The notes: generated by a model from the letters alone, not told the origin. A DNA stretch of 64,000 bases from an uncultured Treponema sp. (GCA_934718065.1 CAKUZR010000001.1:193031-257030), one strand, 5' to 3'; positions 1 through 8,410 are shown, counted from the stretch's first letter. Numbers and translations: made by a program.

Positions 1-1
1 C

Positions 2-268
2 GCAAACCAGAGGGAAGAACTCCGCGCGGAAAAAAACGACCAGGCGGAAAATGCCTATGAAACTGCGAAATCAATCGGCAACGAAACTGCGGCGGATTTT
101 ATGCTCCAGGGTACAGTTTCAACAATCGTAGACACCGCTGGAAGACAGCAGGTAAGAACTTACCAGGTTGATATGCAGCTGATTGACTTGGAAACAAACA
201 GAATCGTTTGGTCTGAACAGAACAACGACATTAAAAAATACATAAAAAAATCAGCTGTAAAGTTTTAA
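2..268 (+). CDS. LpoB-like lipoprotein, C-terminal part (cut by window start)
   Basis: An open frame runs in from the window edge and stops at 266-268. The visible 88 residues contain ADFMLQGTVSTIVDTAGR and, further on, QLIDLETNRIVWSEQN, a pattern I recognise from the PF13036 family (penicillin-binding-protein activator LpoB and related CsgG-like lipoproteins). In that family the domain sits in the periplasm on a lipid-anchored protein. The signal peptide and lipobox would lie upstream of the window and cannot be seen. It is followed after 42 bp by an LPP20-like gene and then another lipoprotein, the usual order of this envelope gene set in treponemes. Whether it activates a penicillin-binding protein here is not shown. 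Confidence 0.7.
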   Translation, partial: ANQREELRAEKNDQAENAYETAKSIGNETAADFMLQGTVSTIVDTAGRQQVRTYQVDMQLIDLETNRIVWSEQNNDIKKYIKKSAVKF

Positions 269-310
269 GATTCGCTTTGAAAAAATAGCTTTGTCAATTT
301 CAGGATTTTT

Positions 311-1336
311 ATGAAAAAAAATATTTTAGCTTTTTTCTTTGTTTTCTCCGCCTGTTTTTTGTTCGCCGCAAAAAACAAAATGCCTGAATGGATAACTTTG
401 CCATCAAGCGTTTATCCGGCAGAAAAATATATGAACGGAACAGGTTCCGGAGCAAACCGCGAAACCGCAGAGCTTGAAGCTGTAAAAAATCTTTCCTCCG
501 TTTTTGGGCAGACAGTCAAATCAACTACCGCCGCATCAAAAAAAATGGAGCAGGCTCTTTCAGAAGGAAAAGTTTCTTTTTCATCGGCTGAAAATTTGCA
601 GCAGAACATAACAAGCCAGATTGAAGCGGAAAATCTGATTGGAATCGAAATCGCGGAATATTTTTATAACAAGCCTGAAAAAAAATGGTATGCAGTTGCA
701 ATTCTTGAAAGAGAAAAAACCGCCGCCGTTTATCAGGAATATATAGAAAAAAATGATGCGGCAGTCCGAAAGGCAATAAAAGAATCCGAAAAAAATCCAG
801 GCACTTTCTACGGCTACAGCGAAATCTGTTTTGCGGCGGAAATTGCCTCTGAAAACGACAAGCTGGTCAAAAATCTTACTGTAATTGATTTTGAAAGCGG
901 CAACGAAATCAGCAAAAAAGTTGTTTCGCTTCAAAATACGCAGCTGGCCAAGAAAAAAATCGCAGAAAATATTACCATTTATGTGCAAATTTCCGGAGAC
1001 AAGGACAACAAAATAAAATCTGCATTTCAAGATATTTTTTCAAAATACGGATTTAAAACTTCGCCGTCTAAAAAAGAAAAATACACTCTTGAAGGCAAAT
1101 ATTCTTCAGAAATTTCACAAAAAGGAAAAATCACTTACTGCGTTTACACACTTGACCTGGATTTTTCAGACGCTTTGCAGGCAGAATCCCTGTTTGCAAT
1201 AAACTTAAAAGGCCGGGAAGGCTCGCTTTCTGAATCCGATGCGGTAAACAGAACATACCGGACTCTTGGAAAAGACATAGGAACTCAATTCAGCAAGAAT
1301 TTTGATTCCTACATAAACAATCTGTCTTTTAAATAA
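311..1336 (+). CDS. LPP20-like exported protein
   Basis: 341 residues. A basic-hydrophobic signal peptide ends near residue 20 (CLFAA-KNK). The mature N-terminus reads PEWITLPSSVYPAEKYMNGT followed by GSGANRETAELEAVKNLSSVFGQ, the signature of the LPP20 lipoprotein family: a Trp-Pro stretch, a tyrosine-rich turn and a helix starting after a glycine-rich loop. A second, lower-complexity region follows from about residue 165 that may repeat the fold. Function in the family is unknown; members are envelope lipoproteins. There is a cysteine in the signal region but the cleavage context looks more like signal peptidase I. It sits between an LpoB-like gene and another lipoprotein and is probably cotranscribed with both. 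Confidence 0.7.
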   Translation: MKKNILAFFFVFSACFLFAAKNKMPEWITLPSSVYPAEKYMNGTGSGANRETAELEAVKNLSSVFGQTVKSTTAASKKMEQALSEGKVSFSSAENLQQNITSQIEAENLIGIEIAEYFYNKPEKKWYAVAILEREKTAAVYQEYIEKNDAAVRKAIKESEKNPGTFYGYSEICFAAEIASENDKLVKNLTVIDFESGNEISKKVVSLQNTQLAKKKIAENITIYVQISGDKDNKIKSAFQDIFSKYGFKTSPSKKEKYTLEGKYSSEISQKGKITYCVYTLDLDFSDALQAESLFAINLKGREGSLSESDAVNRTYRTLGKDIGTQFSKNFDSYINNLSFK

Positions 1337-1412
1337 CTGGTTTTGGAAAACATTCGTCTTCCGGCGATTGATTTTATAAACAGCAGATTAAAAATAGACT
1401 AGGAGAAAAAAA

Positions 1413-2168
1413 ATGAAAAAGAGTATTTTTATTCTTTCTGTTGTTGCTTCAGTTTTGCTTAGCAGCTGCGCTACAACAAAAGTTGCTGGTTCTGGAATTA
1501 AAGGCAATGCCGCTAAAGTTCAGAAAAATTACGTAACAATCCTTGACTATCAGGGCGCATCTTTCGGCTCTGAAATTCCTCAGTGGGTTGTTGAAATTGG
1601 AAACGGAAATTATTCAGCTGAATATCTTTCTCCAATTATGCCAGGAATTTCGGGCAAAAAACCGTTTGTTGTAGTTGCACGCGGCGACAATCTTGAATTT
1701 ACAAAACAGTGGGCCGACTTGGTTGACGTGGAAGTTCAGGTTGGCGACGAAATGCAGCGAATTGTTGGAAAAGCAGTTTCTGCGGCTCAGAAAGGACGTT
1801 CAAAGCAGACCGGCGATGTAAAAGAGGCAACAACTTTGGAACAGGAACTGAATATGTACAAGCAGGCAGTTTCTGCAGTTGAACTGAACGGTCTTGAAAA
1901 AATCGCTTCATACTGGATTCAAAAAGAAGTAAAGGCTTCAAAAAAAGCAAAAGAATCAAAAATTTACTATGAATATTATGCAGTTTGGGGCATGACAAAA
2001 AAACTCTACGACATTCAGATTCAAAATGCTATGAGCAGTGTTGAAGACAACACAGACGAAGGAAAAGCCCTTAAAGAAGCGCTTTCGCTTAAACTTCAGA
2101 ATATGATGATTACTTCAAACGACGAAGAAATCAACACAGAAGCTGAAGAAGTTCTTGAGGCAAAATAA
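1413..2168 (+). CDS. LPP20-type lipoprotein
   Basis: 251 residues with a clear lipoprotein signal: MKKSIFIL, hydrophobic core, then LLSSC as lipobox (Cys at residue 19). The ATG follows an AGGAG ribosome site at about 1401-1405. The stretch IPQWVVEIGNGNY and the following FTKQWADLVDVEVQVGDEMQ resemble the shortened LPP20-like lipoproteins that accompany LpoB-like genes in Treponema. The C-terminal third is highly charged and helical, ending in an Asp/Glu-rich tail. It is the third gene of the envelope set that begins at the window edge and its transcript would run into the repeat at 2171. Precise role unknown. Confidence 0.65.
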   Translation: MKKSIFILSVVASVLLSSCATTKVAGSGIKGNAAKVQKNYVTILDYQGASFGSEIPQWVVEIGNGNYSAEYLSPIMPGISGKKPFVVVARGDNLEFTKQWADLVDVEVQVGDEMQRIVGKAVSAAQKGRSKQTGDVKEATTLEQELNMYKQAVSAVELNGLEKIASYWIQKEVKASKKAKESKIYYEYYAVWGMTKKLYDIQIQNAMSSVEDNTDEGKALKEALSLKLQNMMITSNDEEINTEAEEVLEAK

Positions 2169-2170
2169 AC

Positions 2171-2372
2171 TGCCCAATTGTCGAGTTTTTTTGAAAATTC
2201 TGAAAGACCGCTTTCGGCATATTTCCAGTTTGCTCAGATGGATTTGGCTCGCGCTGCGCTTGTATTGATTCGGGTGCTTTGCACTTTAAGTGATTCAATC
2301 GCCAAAAATCTTCACAAACTGTAAATCTGCCTATGCTTTTATTTTTTCACAAAAAACTCGACATTCGGGCAT
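2171..2372 (+). repeat. MITE-like ~200-bp element, copy 1
   Basis: First of ten copies. The ends TGCCCAATTGTCGAG and CTCGACATTCGGGCA are imperfect inverted repeats. The body contains the family landmarks in order: GAAAG-accg-CTTTC, GGATTTGGCTCGCGC, GTGC-ttt-GCAC, AATCGCCAAAAATCTTCAC and a pyrimidine-rich right side. It lies between the stop of the lipoprotein gene and the next start. Confidence 0.85.
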
Positions 2373-2397
2373 AATTTGATTTCTTTTAGGTGGCTGT

Positions 2398-3429
2398 ATG
2401 AAAAAAATTCAAAAAAAGGCATTTATTTTAATTTTTGCTCTATTCGCCGCGTTTTTTGCAGCACACGCAGAAACTCAGAGCGACGATATTTTTGAAAATC
2501 AGAAAGTTGAAGACGGCGATTTTTACAAAATCGAACGGGAGCCTTCTAAAAAAGAAATCGAAGACGAAAATTCAAAGTTTTTTGAAAGCGTAAAACAAAA
2601 AAAACTTGAAATTCTAAGAAAAATTGAAAAAGAACGCCAGAAACTTGAATCTTCAAAAACAAAACTTTCTTCAGAAACCGAAAAATCAAGGCTGGAATTA
2701 GAAAAAAACAAAGCCAAAATGAAATCCCAGCTTTCAAAAAAAACTGGCCAGACAAAGCCCGGACAAAATTCAGGAAACCCAAAAAATCCTGAAAAATCCG
2801 AAACTGATTCTCTCAAAAAAAATGCGCCGTCAGCAGCAGCCACGCCGGCCAACAAGCAAAAAGAAAACAAACCAGCCTCCAACAAAGCCGAGCCACCAAA
2901 AGCAAAATCAGAAGCAAAGCCCGCTCCAAAAACCCAGCAAAAACCGCAGAACCAGCCAGAAAATCTGACAATCGCAGAATCTGAACAAAAAATGGACGAC
3001 GCAATAAATCTGCGCAAAAAATTCATTGACCTGGGAATGGGCTACAAAGGAATTGAATATGTTTGGGGCGGCAAAACTCCCCGGCCAGGCTTCGACTGTT
3101 CAGGCCTCGTTTCCTACACCGCAAAACAAAGCCTCGGCATTGACATAAAAGGAAACGCGCAGGACATTTACAACCAGACATCACCAGTTTCATTAGGCGA
3201 CGCGCTCCCCGGCGACTTGATTTTCTTCAAAGGCTCGGCGGATACCAGAATCACGCACGTAGGAATCTACCTTGGCAAAAATCCCGGCGAAAACGATTTT
3301 GGAAAGCAAAACCTGTTTTTAAACGCCGCAAGCGCCGGTCCTAGAACCGGAGTAATCATCAGCGGACTAAACGAAAACTACTGGAAAAAAACATTTTACG
3401 GCTGCGGAAGAATCATTCCCGAAATTTAA
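2398..3429 (+). CDS. NlpC/P60 cell-wall endopeptidase with coiled-coil stalk
   Basis: 343 residues: signal peptide (residues 1-24, ending AAHA), a charged coiled-coil about 45-115, a Lys/Pro/Ala-rich low-complexity linker about 116-190, and a C-terminal NlpC/P60 domain about 205-340. The catalytic cysteine is C234 in FDCSGLVSY and the catalytic histidine H287 in THVGIYLG. In this family these form a cysteine-peptidase that cuts peptidoglycan stem peptides in the periplasm. The long stalk could span part of the periplasm. The start is supported by GGTGG a few bases upstream. It shares the C-terminal pattern GVI-x-S-x-L-x-ENYWK with the NlpC protein at 24871. Confidence 0.88.
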   Translation: MKKIQKKAFILIFALFAAFFAAHAETQSDDIFENQKVEDGDFYKIEREPSKKEIEDENSKFFESVKQKKLEILRKIEKERQKLESSKTKLSSETEKSRLELEKNKAKMKSQLSKKTGQTKPGQNSGNPKNPEKSETDSLKKNAPSAAATPANKQKENKPASNKAEPPKAKSEAKPAPKTQQKPQNQPENLTIAESEQKMDDAINLRKKFIDLGMGYKGIEYVWGGKTPRPGFDCSGLVSYTAKQSLGIDIKGNAQDIYNQTSPVSLGDALPGDLIFFKGSADTRITHVGIYLGKNPGENDFGKQNLFLNAASAGPRTGVIISGLNENYWKKTFYGCGRIIPEI

Positions 3430-3472
3430 AATCATCCAGCGCCCGCCGCAAAAAATAAAAATCTCAAAAAAT

Positions 3473-3546
3473 TGGAGCTGAGGCGACTCGAACGCCCTAC
3501 CTTTTGAATGCCATTCAAACGCTCTAGCCAGGTGAGCTACAACCCC
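3473..3546 (-). tRNA. tRNA-Ala (anticodon GGC)
   Basis: Read on the minus strand the gene starts GGGGTTGTAGCTCACCTGG and folds into a full cloverleaf. The acceptor arm GGGGTTG pairs with CAGCTCC (two G-T wobbles), the D arm is GCTC/GAGC, the anticodon stem TTTGA/TCAAA holds the loop ATGGCAT, and the T loop is TTCGAGT. The anticodon GGC (3510-3512) decodes Ala GCC/GCU. The discriminator is A. CCA is not encoded. 74 nt. Confidence 0.95.
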
Positions 3547-3614
3547 TAATGGATTCATTATATCACATTTTTTATTTTTATGCACCAGATTATTCGCCAA
3601 GTTTAGTTTTTTTA

Positions 3615-3816
3615 TAACCCAATTGTCGAGTTTTTTGTAAAAAAATTAAAGCGTAGGCAGATTTTCAGTTTGTGAAGATTTTTGGCGATTGAATCACTTA
3701 AAGTGCGAAGCACCCGATTTTATACAAGCGCAAGCGCGAGCCAAATCCATCTGAGCAAATTGGAAATATGCCGAAAGCGTTCTTTCAGAATTTTCAAAAA
3801 ACTCGACATTCGGGTT
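3615..3816 (-). repeat. MITE-like ~200-bp element, copy 2
   Basis: Reverse orientation, ends TAACCCAATTGTCGAG and CTCGACATTCGGGTTA: a near-perfect terminal inverted repeat flanked by TTA/TAA. The internal landmarks are all present in reverse. Confidence 0.88.
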
Positions 3817-3916
3817 AATAATTTTTTGGGCGGCTTTTGCTTCATTTCATTCAGCAAAACCAGGCTTTGCAGTGTTTCATTCCGGAACGTCGCCAAAAGC
3901 TCCGCTCCGGAACGGG

Positions 3917-5299
3917 CTACGCCCGCACTTTCAATCCTTGCCGCAGGAAAACCACCGCAAACACAAAGGCCACCGCATCACTTATGAGCGCGCTCCAAAG
4001 CATTGTTACAATATTGTGGCTTGCAGACGCAAGAATAACGGAAGCCGGAACAAAAACAATCACATCGCGCAGGAGCGCCAAAAACGTTGATTTTCCGCTT
4101 TTTCCCACCGACTGAAGAATTATCGAAACAGATTTTACAAAGCAGGTCATTATGATTCCGCTCAAAAAAATTCTTATGCAGAGCCGGGCATATTCCATAT
4201 ATTCCGCGGAATTGTTCTTGCCAAAAACAGAGATAACCAAATCCGGAAGAAATTCAAAAATCAGAAAAACCACTGCGCCAACGCCAAGAACAAGCCGCAA
4301 AATAACGCGCGCCGTTTCCCTTACGCGCTCAGAATTTCCTGCTCCCATATTGAACCCGATTATCGGCTGGCCGCCAAGACTTATTCCAATCACAATGGAA
4401 ACAACAATTCCAAAAACTTTCATCACAATTCCCACAACCGCAAGCGGAACAACCGAGCCGAACGCATTTCCTGTGCTTGCAAAAGTTTCGTAGCCGTATT
4501 TTGAAAGAAGATTGTTGTTCACGCCAATGATAATCACAATTGAAAGCTGAACAATAAGCGACGCCATTCCAATAAAAACCATCCGGCTCAAAATATAAAA
4601 ATCAATTTTCATGCATTTCACGCTAAGATGAAAATTCTTTGAGCGGAAAAGATACAGAATGCTCATCGCAAAAGTCAGAGTCTGGCCAATCACCGTGGCA
4701 ATCGCCGCGCCTTTTACTCCCATTCCGAAAACAAAAATAAAAACCGGATCCAAAATCAGATTCGCAATTGCTCCACCCAAAGTACAGGCCATCGCGAATT
4801 TCGGAGAGCCGTCCGCTCGGATTGCGCCGTTCAGCCCCTGGCCAATCATGTAGAACGGAAGCCCCGTGCAAATCACAGAAAAATATTCCATTGCAAAATC
4901 GTAGCAAAGTTTTTCAGCCGGAGTCGCGCCAAAAAGCCCAAGAATCTGTTTCTTAAACAAAAATCCGATTCCACAAAGCAAAACTGAAAGAACAATCAGA
5001 ACTGAAAAACCGTTTCCAACGCACTTGTCCGCCTTTTCCTTGTTTTTTTCACCAAGCGCAAGACTGAACATCGCCGCGCAGCCGTCGCCAACAAGAAGTG
5101 CAAGCCCCAGAGCCAGAACCGTAAACGGATAGACAATATTTGTCGCCGCGTTTCCATAAGCGCCCGCGCTGCTCCAGCCAATAAAAATCTGGTCAACAAT
5201 GTTGTACAAGGCGGCCACAAGCATACTGATTACGCAAGGAACCGCAAAATGGCGCACAAGCCGGGTAATTTTTTCAGAACCCAAGTCATAAGATTTCAT
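3917..5299 (-). CDS. MATE-family multidrug/cation exporter
   Basis: 460 residues from the ATG at 5299, which is preceded by AGAGGT; an upstream in-frame TTG at 5317 overlaps that ribosome site and is not the start. About twelve hydrophobic segments are visible. Typical MATE features include SMLVAALYNIVDQIFIG in the first helix pair and the matching second-half motif with GQPIIGFNMGAG. MATE proteins export drugs or metabolites in exchange for Na+ or H+ across the inner membrane. The sequence is of the MepA-like branch of COG0534. The leader holds a terminator-like hairpin at 5324-5379. The substrate cannot be told from sequence. Confidence 0.9.
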   Translation of the reverse strand: MKSYDLGSEKITRLVRHFAVPCVISMLVAALYNIVDQIFIGWSSAGAYGNAATNIVYPFTVLALGLALLVGDGCAAMFSLALGEKNKEKADKCVGNGFSVLIVLSVLLCGIGFLFKKQILGLFGATPAEKLCYDFAMEYFSVICTGLPFYMIGQGLNGAIRADGSPKFAMACTLGGAIANLILDPVFIFVFGMGVKGAAIATVIGQTLTFAMSILYLFRSKNFHLSVKCMKIDFYILSRMVFIGMASLIVQLSIVIIIGVNNNLLSKYGYETFASTGNAFGSVVPLAVVGIVMKVFGIVVSIVIGISLGGQPIIGFNMGAGNSERVRETARVILRLVLGVGAVVFLIFEFLPDLVISVFGKNNSAEYMEYARLCIRIFLSGIIMTCFVKSVSIILQSVGKSGKSTFLALLRDVIVFVPASVILASASHNIVTMLWSALISDAVAFVFAVVFLRQGLKVRA

Positions 5300-5323
5300 A
5301 AATACCTCTAAAAGCAAAAATGC

Positions 5324-5379
5324 ATAAAAAAAGCAGCCTAAAAGCCGGTCCGAACTGGACTTACGCTTTTGGCTGCTCG
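5324..5379 (-). promoter_or_regulatory. terminator-like hairpin in the MATE gene leader (possible attenuator)
   Basis: On the minus strand AGCAGCC-AAAAGC pairs with GCTTTT-A-GGCTGCT, with an inner small hairpin GTCC-agttc-GGAC, and is followed directly by seven T residues. It lies 25 bp upstream of the MATE start codon. No minus-strand gene ends just upstream (to the right), so the hairpin is more likely part of the gene's own leader than the terminator of another gene. I see no known riboswitch consensus. Confidence 0.6.
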
Positions 5380-5443
5380 TTAGATTGCTTTAAAAATCAA
5401 TTTTTAATATATTAGCGGATTTTTTTATTTTGTGTAAGCAAGT

Positions 5444-5526
5444 ATTTTAATCGCCAAAAATCTTCACAAATTGAAAATCTGCCTGCGCTTTTATTTTTTT
5501 TTACAAAAAACTCAACATTCAGGCTG
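5444..5526 (+). repeat. MITE-like element, copy 3 (right-end fragment)
   Basis: Only the right ~80 bp survives, from TTTTAATCGCCAAAAATC to CTCAACATTCAGGCTGTA. The left half and left terminal repeat are missing. Confidence 0.8.
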
Positions 5527-5592
5527 TATAATAAACATGACATACAGATGTCCTGTTCCAGATGATATGATGAAACAGAAAGTGAAGGCGGT

Positions 5593-5932
5593 ATGAAAAT
5601 AGACAGGCTAAATAAGGATTTGAGATAAAGGAAGATGAAAATGCTTCAAATATCTTTCTTGAAAGGACGGAACGCTGTTTCTTTTGTATCGGAAAAGTGA
5701 TTTTGAAAAAATGGCAAACCGAAAATTCTCGTATTGCAAAGGGGTGAATGGACATTATGAAATTGCGCTCAGCGTAGACAATTATGCTGCGGTTGATTAG
5801 ACTTATGCAGAAGTAATTGCCGCCGGTGCAGAAAGCATGAAAACAGCCACAGAGCTTTGGGGGCAGAGAACCTGCTATATTGCCGCCCCAGAGGGAAATC
5901 TTATAGCAATAGGCTCGTTTAAGGAGGATTAA
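5593..5932 (+). pseudogene. decayed VOC (glyoxalase/bleomycin-resistance) family gene
   Basis: Pieces of one VOC-family protein can be read across frames. They are MKID at 5593, then GFEIKEDENASNIFLERTE, then after a frame change YRKSDFEKMANRKFSYCKG, and on through HYEIALSVDNYAAVD to an in-frame TAG at 5798-5800. The frame then continues TYAEVIAAGAESMKTATELW and GQRTCYIAAPEGNLIAIGSF to the TAA at 5930-5932. The N-terminal portion is short by about 20-25 residues compared with usual family members. So there is a deletion, at least one frameshift and a nonsense codon. The following gene begins 5 bp later, and the intact ribosome site AAGGAGGATT inside the pseudogene end serves it. Confidence 0.8.
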
Positions 5933-5936
5933 GAAA

Positions 5937-6287
5937 ATGAAAAAATGGTATGACGAAGAATACAAATTTTCCATAGAAGTGACTGGATTTTTGCGCGGCG
6001 ACCATACGGAACACCTGTGCAGGAACGGCGAAGAAATAGGCGATAAATACACCTGCACATACGGCTGCCCCGTGAACGAACAAGGCTACGGAATCTGCTC
6101 AAAAATGATGCAGATTCTTTACGGAGATATGCAGGCAGTCAGAAGCGGCGGAGATTTAACCCTTGTTGGAGGTGCGCAGGCAAACGCAAAAGACTATGTC
6201 TGCCCGGACGGATGTGTCTGCTTCCGGATGACAGCCGAAAAGACCGGCGCGGAGAATTTTTACAGAGGCAAATATTACCAGGAGTGA
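5937..6287 (+). CDS. Cys-rich protein resembling TIGR04076 family
   Basis: 116 residues with an excellent ribosome site (AAGGAGG) in the end of the VOC pseudogene. The composition is notable: cysteines at 28, 40, 44, 54, 89, 93 and 95, in the contexts LCRNGEEIGD, YTCTYGCPVNEQGYGICSK and YVCPDGCVCF. This pattern matches small cysteine-rich proteins annotated as TIGR04076, as far as I can recall; their function is not known. There is no signal peptide. The VOC gene and this one were probably an operon before the first decayed. A nine-G run begins 10 bp after the stop. Confidence 0.6.
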   Translation: MKKWYDEEYKFSIEVTGFLRGDHTEHLCRNGEEIGDKYTCTYGCPVNEQGYGICSKMMQILYGDMQAVRSGGDLTLVGGAQANAKDYVCPDGCVCFRMTAEKTGAENFYRGKYYQE

Positions 6288-6456
6288 TTTTTTTTTGGGG
6301 GGGGGCTTTCGGCGGCGGCTCTGACAGGCTCAAACTACCGGCACCCCGGAAGTCGTCTCCGGCGAGCTCCTCCAATCCATAATCCACTATTCACCAACCG
6401 CATATCTGAGTATAAAAACAAACTATTGGAAATATCAGCATTTTTCTTCTATTATT

Positions 6457-6660
6457 TAGCTTGAATATCGAGTTCTTTTGCAAATTCTGAAAGACCGCTT
6501 TCGGCATATTTCCAATTTGCTCAGATGGATTTGGCTCGCGCTTCGCTTGTATTAATTCGGGTGCTCCGCATTTTAAGTAATTTAATCGCCAAAAATCTTC
6601 ACAAATTGCAAATCTGCCTGCGCTTTTATTTTTTTCACAAAAAACTCGAAATTAAGGCTA
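6457..6660 (+). repeat. MITE-like ~200-bp element, copy 4
   Basis: Ends TAGCTTGAATATCGAG and CTCGAAATTAAGGCTA form an inverted repeat. It lies directly upstream of the cupin gene, so the cupin promoter either lies in the element or only in the last 28 bp. Confidence 0.87.
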
Positions 6661-6688
6661 TCTACAAAATAAAAAGAAGGTTCAGAAA

Positions 6689-7114
6689 ATGACGAAGGAA
6701 GAATTTGAAGAAATTGACAAGTTTGGAATTGGCGCGCCGAACGATGGTTTTGCAAAATATTTTACGGGGCATTCGTTTTTAAAGCCGCTTACGGATTCAA
6801 AAAAAGGCGAGATTCCGCTCTTCAATGTGACTTTTGAGCCGGGCTGCCGGAACAACTGGCATATTCACCATGCGGAAAAGGGCGGCGGACAGGTTTTAAT
6901 CTGCACGGCTGGAAGCGGATGGTATCAGGAATGGGGAAAACCGGCGGTTTCTATGGAAGCCGGAAGCGTTGTTGTGATTCCGGCGAACGTTAAGCACTGG
7001 CACGGCGCAAAAAAAGATTCTTGGTTCAGCCACATAACTTTTGAGCCGGCTGGAGAAAATATTTCGAACGAATGGCTTGAGCCTGTCAGCGATGAAGAAT
7101 ACGCAAAACTTTAA
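6689..7114 (+). CDS. cupin-domain protein
   Basis: 141 residues, no signal peptide. Cupin motif 1 is seen as NWHIHHAEKGGGQVL (H58, H60, Q68) and motif 2 as GSVVVIPANVKHWHGA (H103, H105), so metal-ligand histidines are present. The sequence belongs to the group of small cupins often encoded next to carboxymuconolactone-decarboxylase-like proteins; a protein of that type is encoded at 11718. Substrate unknown. It is followed within 25 bp by a RibD-like reductase and likely shares its transcript. Confidence 0.85.
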   Translation: MTKEEFEEIDKFGIGAPNDGFAKYFTGHSFLKPLTDSKKGEIPLFNVTFEPGCRNNWHIHHAEKGGGQVLICTAGSGWYQEWGKPAVSMEAGSVVVIPANVKHWHGAKKDSWFSHITFEPAGENISNEWLEPVSDEEYAKL

Positions 7115-7135
7115 TTTTTGAAAGGGAAGTGGAAA

Positions 7136-7807
7136 ATGAAAATAATTTGTTTTATGTACGCAAGCCTTGACGGGCGGATTGACTGCGCAATGACTGAAAA
7201 AATCGATCCGGAGGCAAAAAGCTATTACGAACATCTTGCTTCGTTCGGGGATTTTACACAGATAAACGGAAAAACGACAAACGCAATGCACTACGCTGCG
7301 GACGGTGTTTTTGAAGCAAAAAACAAACAGGAATGCGGTGAATGTTTTTACAAGGCATCAGATTCTTCCGGCTATCAGGTTTGCATGGACACGCACGGAA
7401 CATTGCTTTGGGAAACGAACAAGGTTGATGGAAAGCCTCTGATTGTTGTTACAAGCGAAAAGGCAAGTGCAGAATATCTTGAATATTTGAAGGTTCGCGG
7501 AATTTCTTATATTGCGTGCGGCGCAGAAAAAATCGATCTGAAAAAAGCGGTTTCCATTCTTGAAAAAGACTTCCACGTAAAGCTTGCGGTTCTTACCGGC
7601 GGCGGACACATAAACGCGTCATTTTTGGACGCAGGCCTTGTTGATGAAGTTGAAATGATGTTCGGACCGGGAATTGACGGCCGCGAAGGCTGGGCAGCAA
7701 GTTTTGACGGAAGAGCTCAGGACAAAAATCCAGTTCTTTTAGACTTGCAGGAAGTTGAAAAACTTGAAAAAGGCACAGTGCTTTTAAAATACAAGGTGAA
7801 GAAGTAG
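7136..7807 (+). CDS. RibD C-terminal-domain (DHFR-like fold) reductase
   Basis: 223 residues from the ATG at 7136, preceded by AAAGGGAAGTGG. A TTG at 7118 is in frame but would overlap that ribosome site. The sequence opens with IICFMYASLDGRIDCAM, the strand-turn typical of RibD_C/dihydrofolate-reductase-like proteins, and has VLTGGGHINASFLDAGLVDE with the Gly-rich NADPH-binding loop and the usual leader to the last strands. These stand-alone proteins are predicted NADPH-dependent reductases; no riboflavin genes are adjacent. Probably in one operon with the cupin. Confidence 0.83.
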   Translation: MKIICFMYASLDGRIDCAMTEKIDPEAKSYYEHLASFGDFTQINGKTTNAMHYAADGVFEAKNKQECGECFYKASDSSGYQVCMDTHGTLLWETNKVDGKPLIVVTSEKASAEYLEYLKVRGISYIACGAEKIDLKKAVSILEKDFHVKLAVLTGGGHINASFLDAGLVDEVEMMFGPGIDGREGWAASFDGRAQDKNPVLLDLQEVEKLEKGTVLLKYKVKK

Positions 7808-7830
7808 AAACTGCCTGCTGGAGCTGGAAT

Positions 7831-8100
7831 TTATTTGTGATAATGAGTGCCGCATTGCAATATTTCAATGTAAGATTGACTGTCCGATTCAACGATTCTG
7901 TAGACAATGCGGTTATAGTCATCAATTCTACGGCTCCAGTAGCCGGATAAATCATCTTTTAAAGGTTCGGGTTTTCCGATTCCGGAGTAACCGTTTCGCT
8001 CAATGTCTTTTAGAATAGAATCGAGCTTTTTCATTAATTTTTTGTCTGAATGAAGGCTTAAAAAATCTTCCCAAGCTTCGTCAGTCCAGAATTTGTCCAT
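7831..8100 (-). CDS. yoeB: YoeB-family mRNA interferase toxin
   Basis: 89 residues, the family length. Close to E. coli YoeB throughout: GKPEPLKDDLSGYWSRRID, then NRIVYRI and a C-terminal GTHYHK. The catalytic positions are present as E45, R64 and H86-Y87 (equivalents of E46, R65, H83-Y84 from memory). The family cuts mRNA on the ribosome. The ATG at 8100 overlaps the antitoxin stop (TAATG), so toxin translation is coupled to that of the antitoxin. Confidence 0.93.
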   Translation of the reverse strand: MDKFWTDEAWEDFLSLHSDKKLMKKLDSILKDIERNGYSGIGKPEPLKDDLSGYWSRRIDDYNRIVYRIVESDSQSYIEILQCGTHYHK

Positions 8101-8351
8101 TAGTCAGCCTCGGTGATTTCGTGTTTTGTAAGGTTGCCTTCTTTTGCGTGTTTCAGTGAAATTTTTAGCCGGGCCTGATTTTCTTCGCTCCAGAAAGGAT
8201 CGGCTTTTACTTCAAAAGGAATACGGTTTTCCCGCAGGCAAGCGGTTATGAACATATTTACAGCGGCTGTTACAGAGATTCCGATTGAGTCGCAGAATCC
8301 TTCAAAGGAATATTTCTTTGCATCGTCAGTTCTGATGCTCATTGTAGCCAT
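8100..8351 (-). CDS. RelB/DinJ-family antitoxin
   Basis: 83 residues with a ribbon-helix-helix start, MATMSIRTDDAKKYSFEGFC then GISVTAAVNMFITACLRE. The acidic C-terminal half would wrap the toxin. A GGAGGT ribosome site precedes the ATG. The pairing of a RelB/DinJ antitoxin with a YoeB-type toxin is a common mix in type II systems. Autoregulation is expected; a promoter with a short inverted repeat lies upstream. Confidence 0.9.
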   Translation of the reverse strand: MATMSIRTDDAKKYSFEGFCDSIGISVTAAVNMFITACLRENRIPFEVKADPFWSEENQARLKISLKHAKEGNLTKHEITEAD

Positions 8352-8381
8352 AAAGTTACCTCCATGATAATTTATATATAC

Positions 8382-8410
8382 AATGTAATGCTATGTATTG
8401 CAAAAGTCAA
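8382..8410 (-). promoter_or_regulatory. promoter of the RelB/YoeB operon
   Basis: On the minus strand TTGACT (8405-8410), a 17-bp spacer and TACATT (8382-8387). An imperfect inverted repeat, ATACA...TGTAT, overlaps the -10 and could be the antitoxin operator. Confidence 0.6.

Noticed and set aside
5519..6058. Minus-strand frame of 179 residues opposite the VOC pseudogene and Cys-rich gene
   Set aside because: It is antisense to recognisable coding sequence and has no family resemblance or ribosome site.
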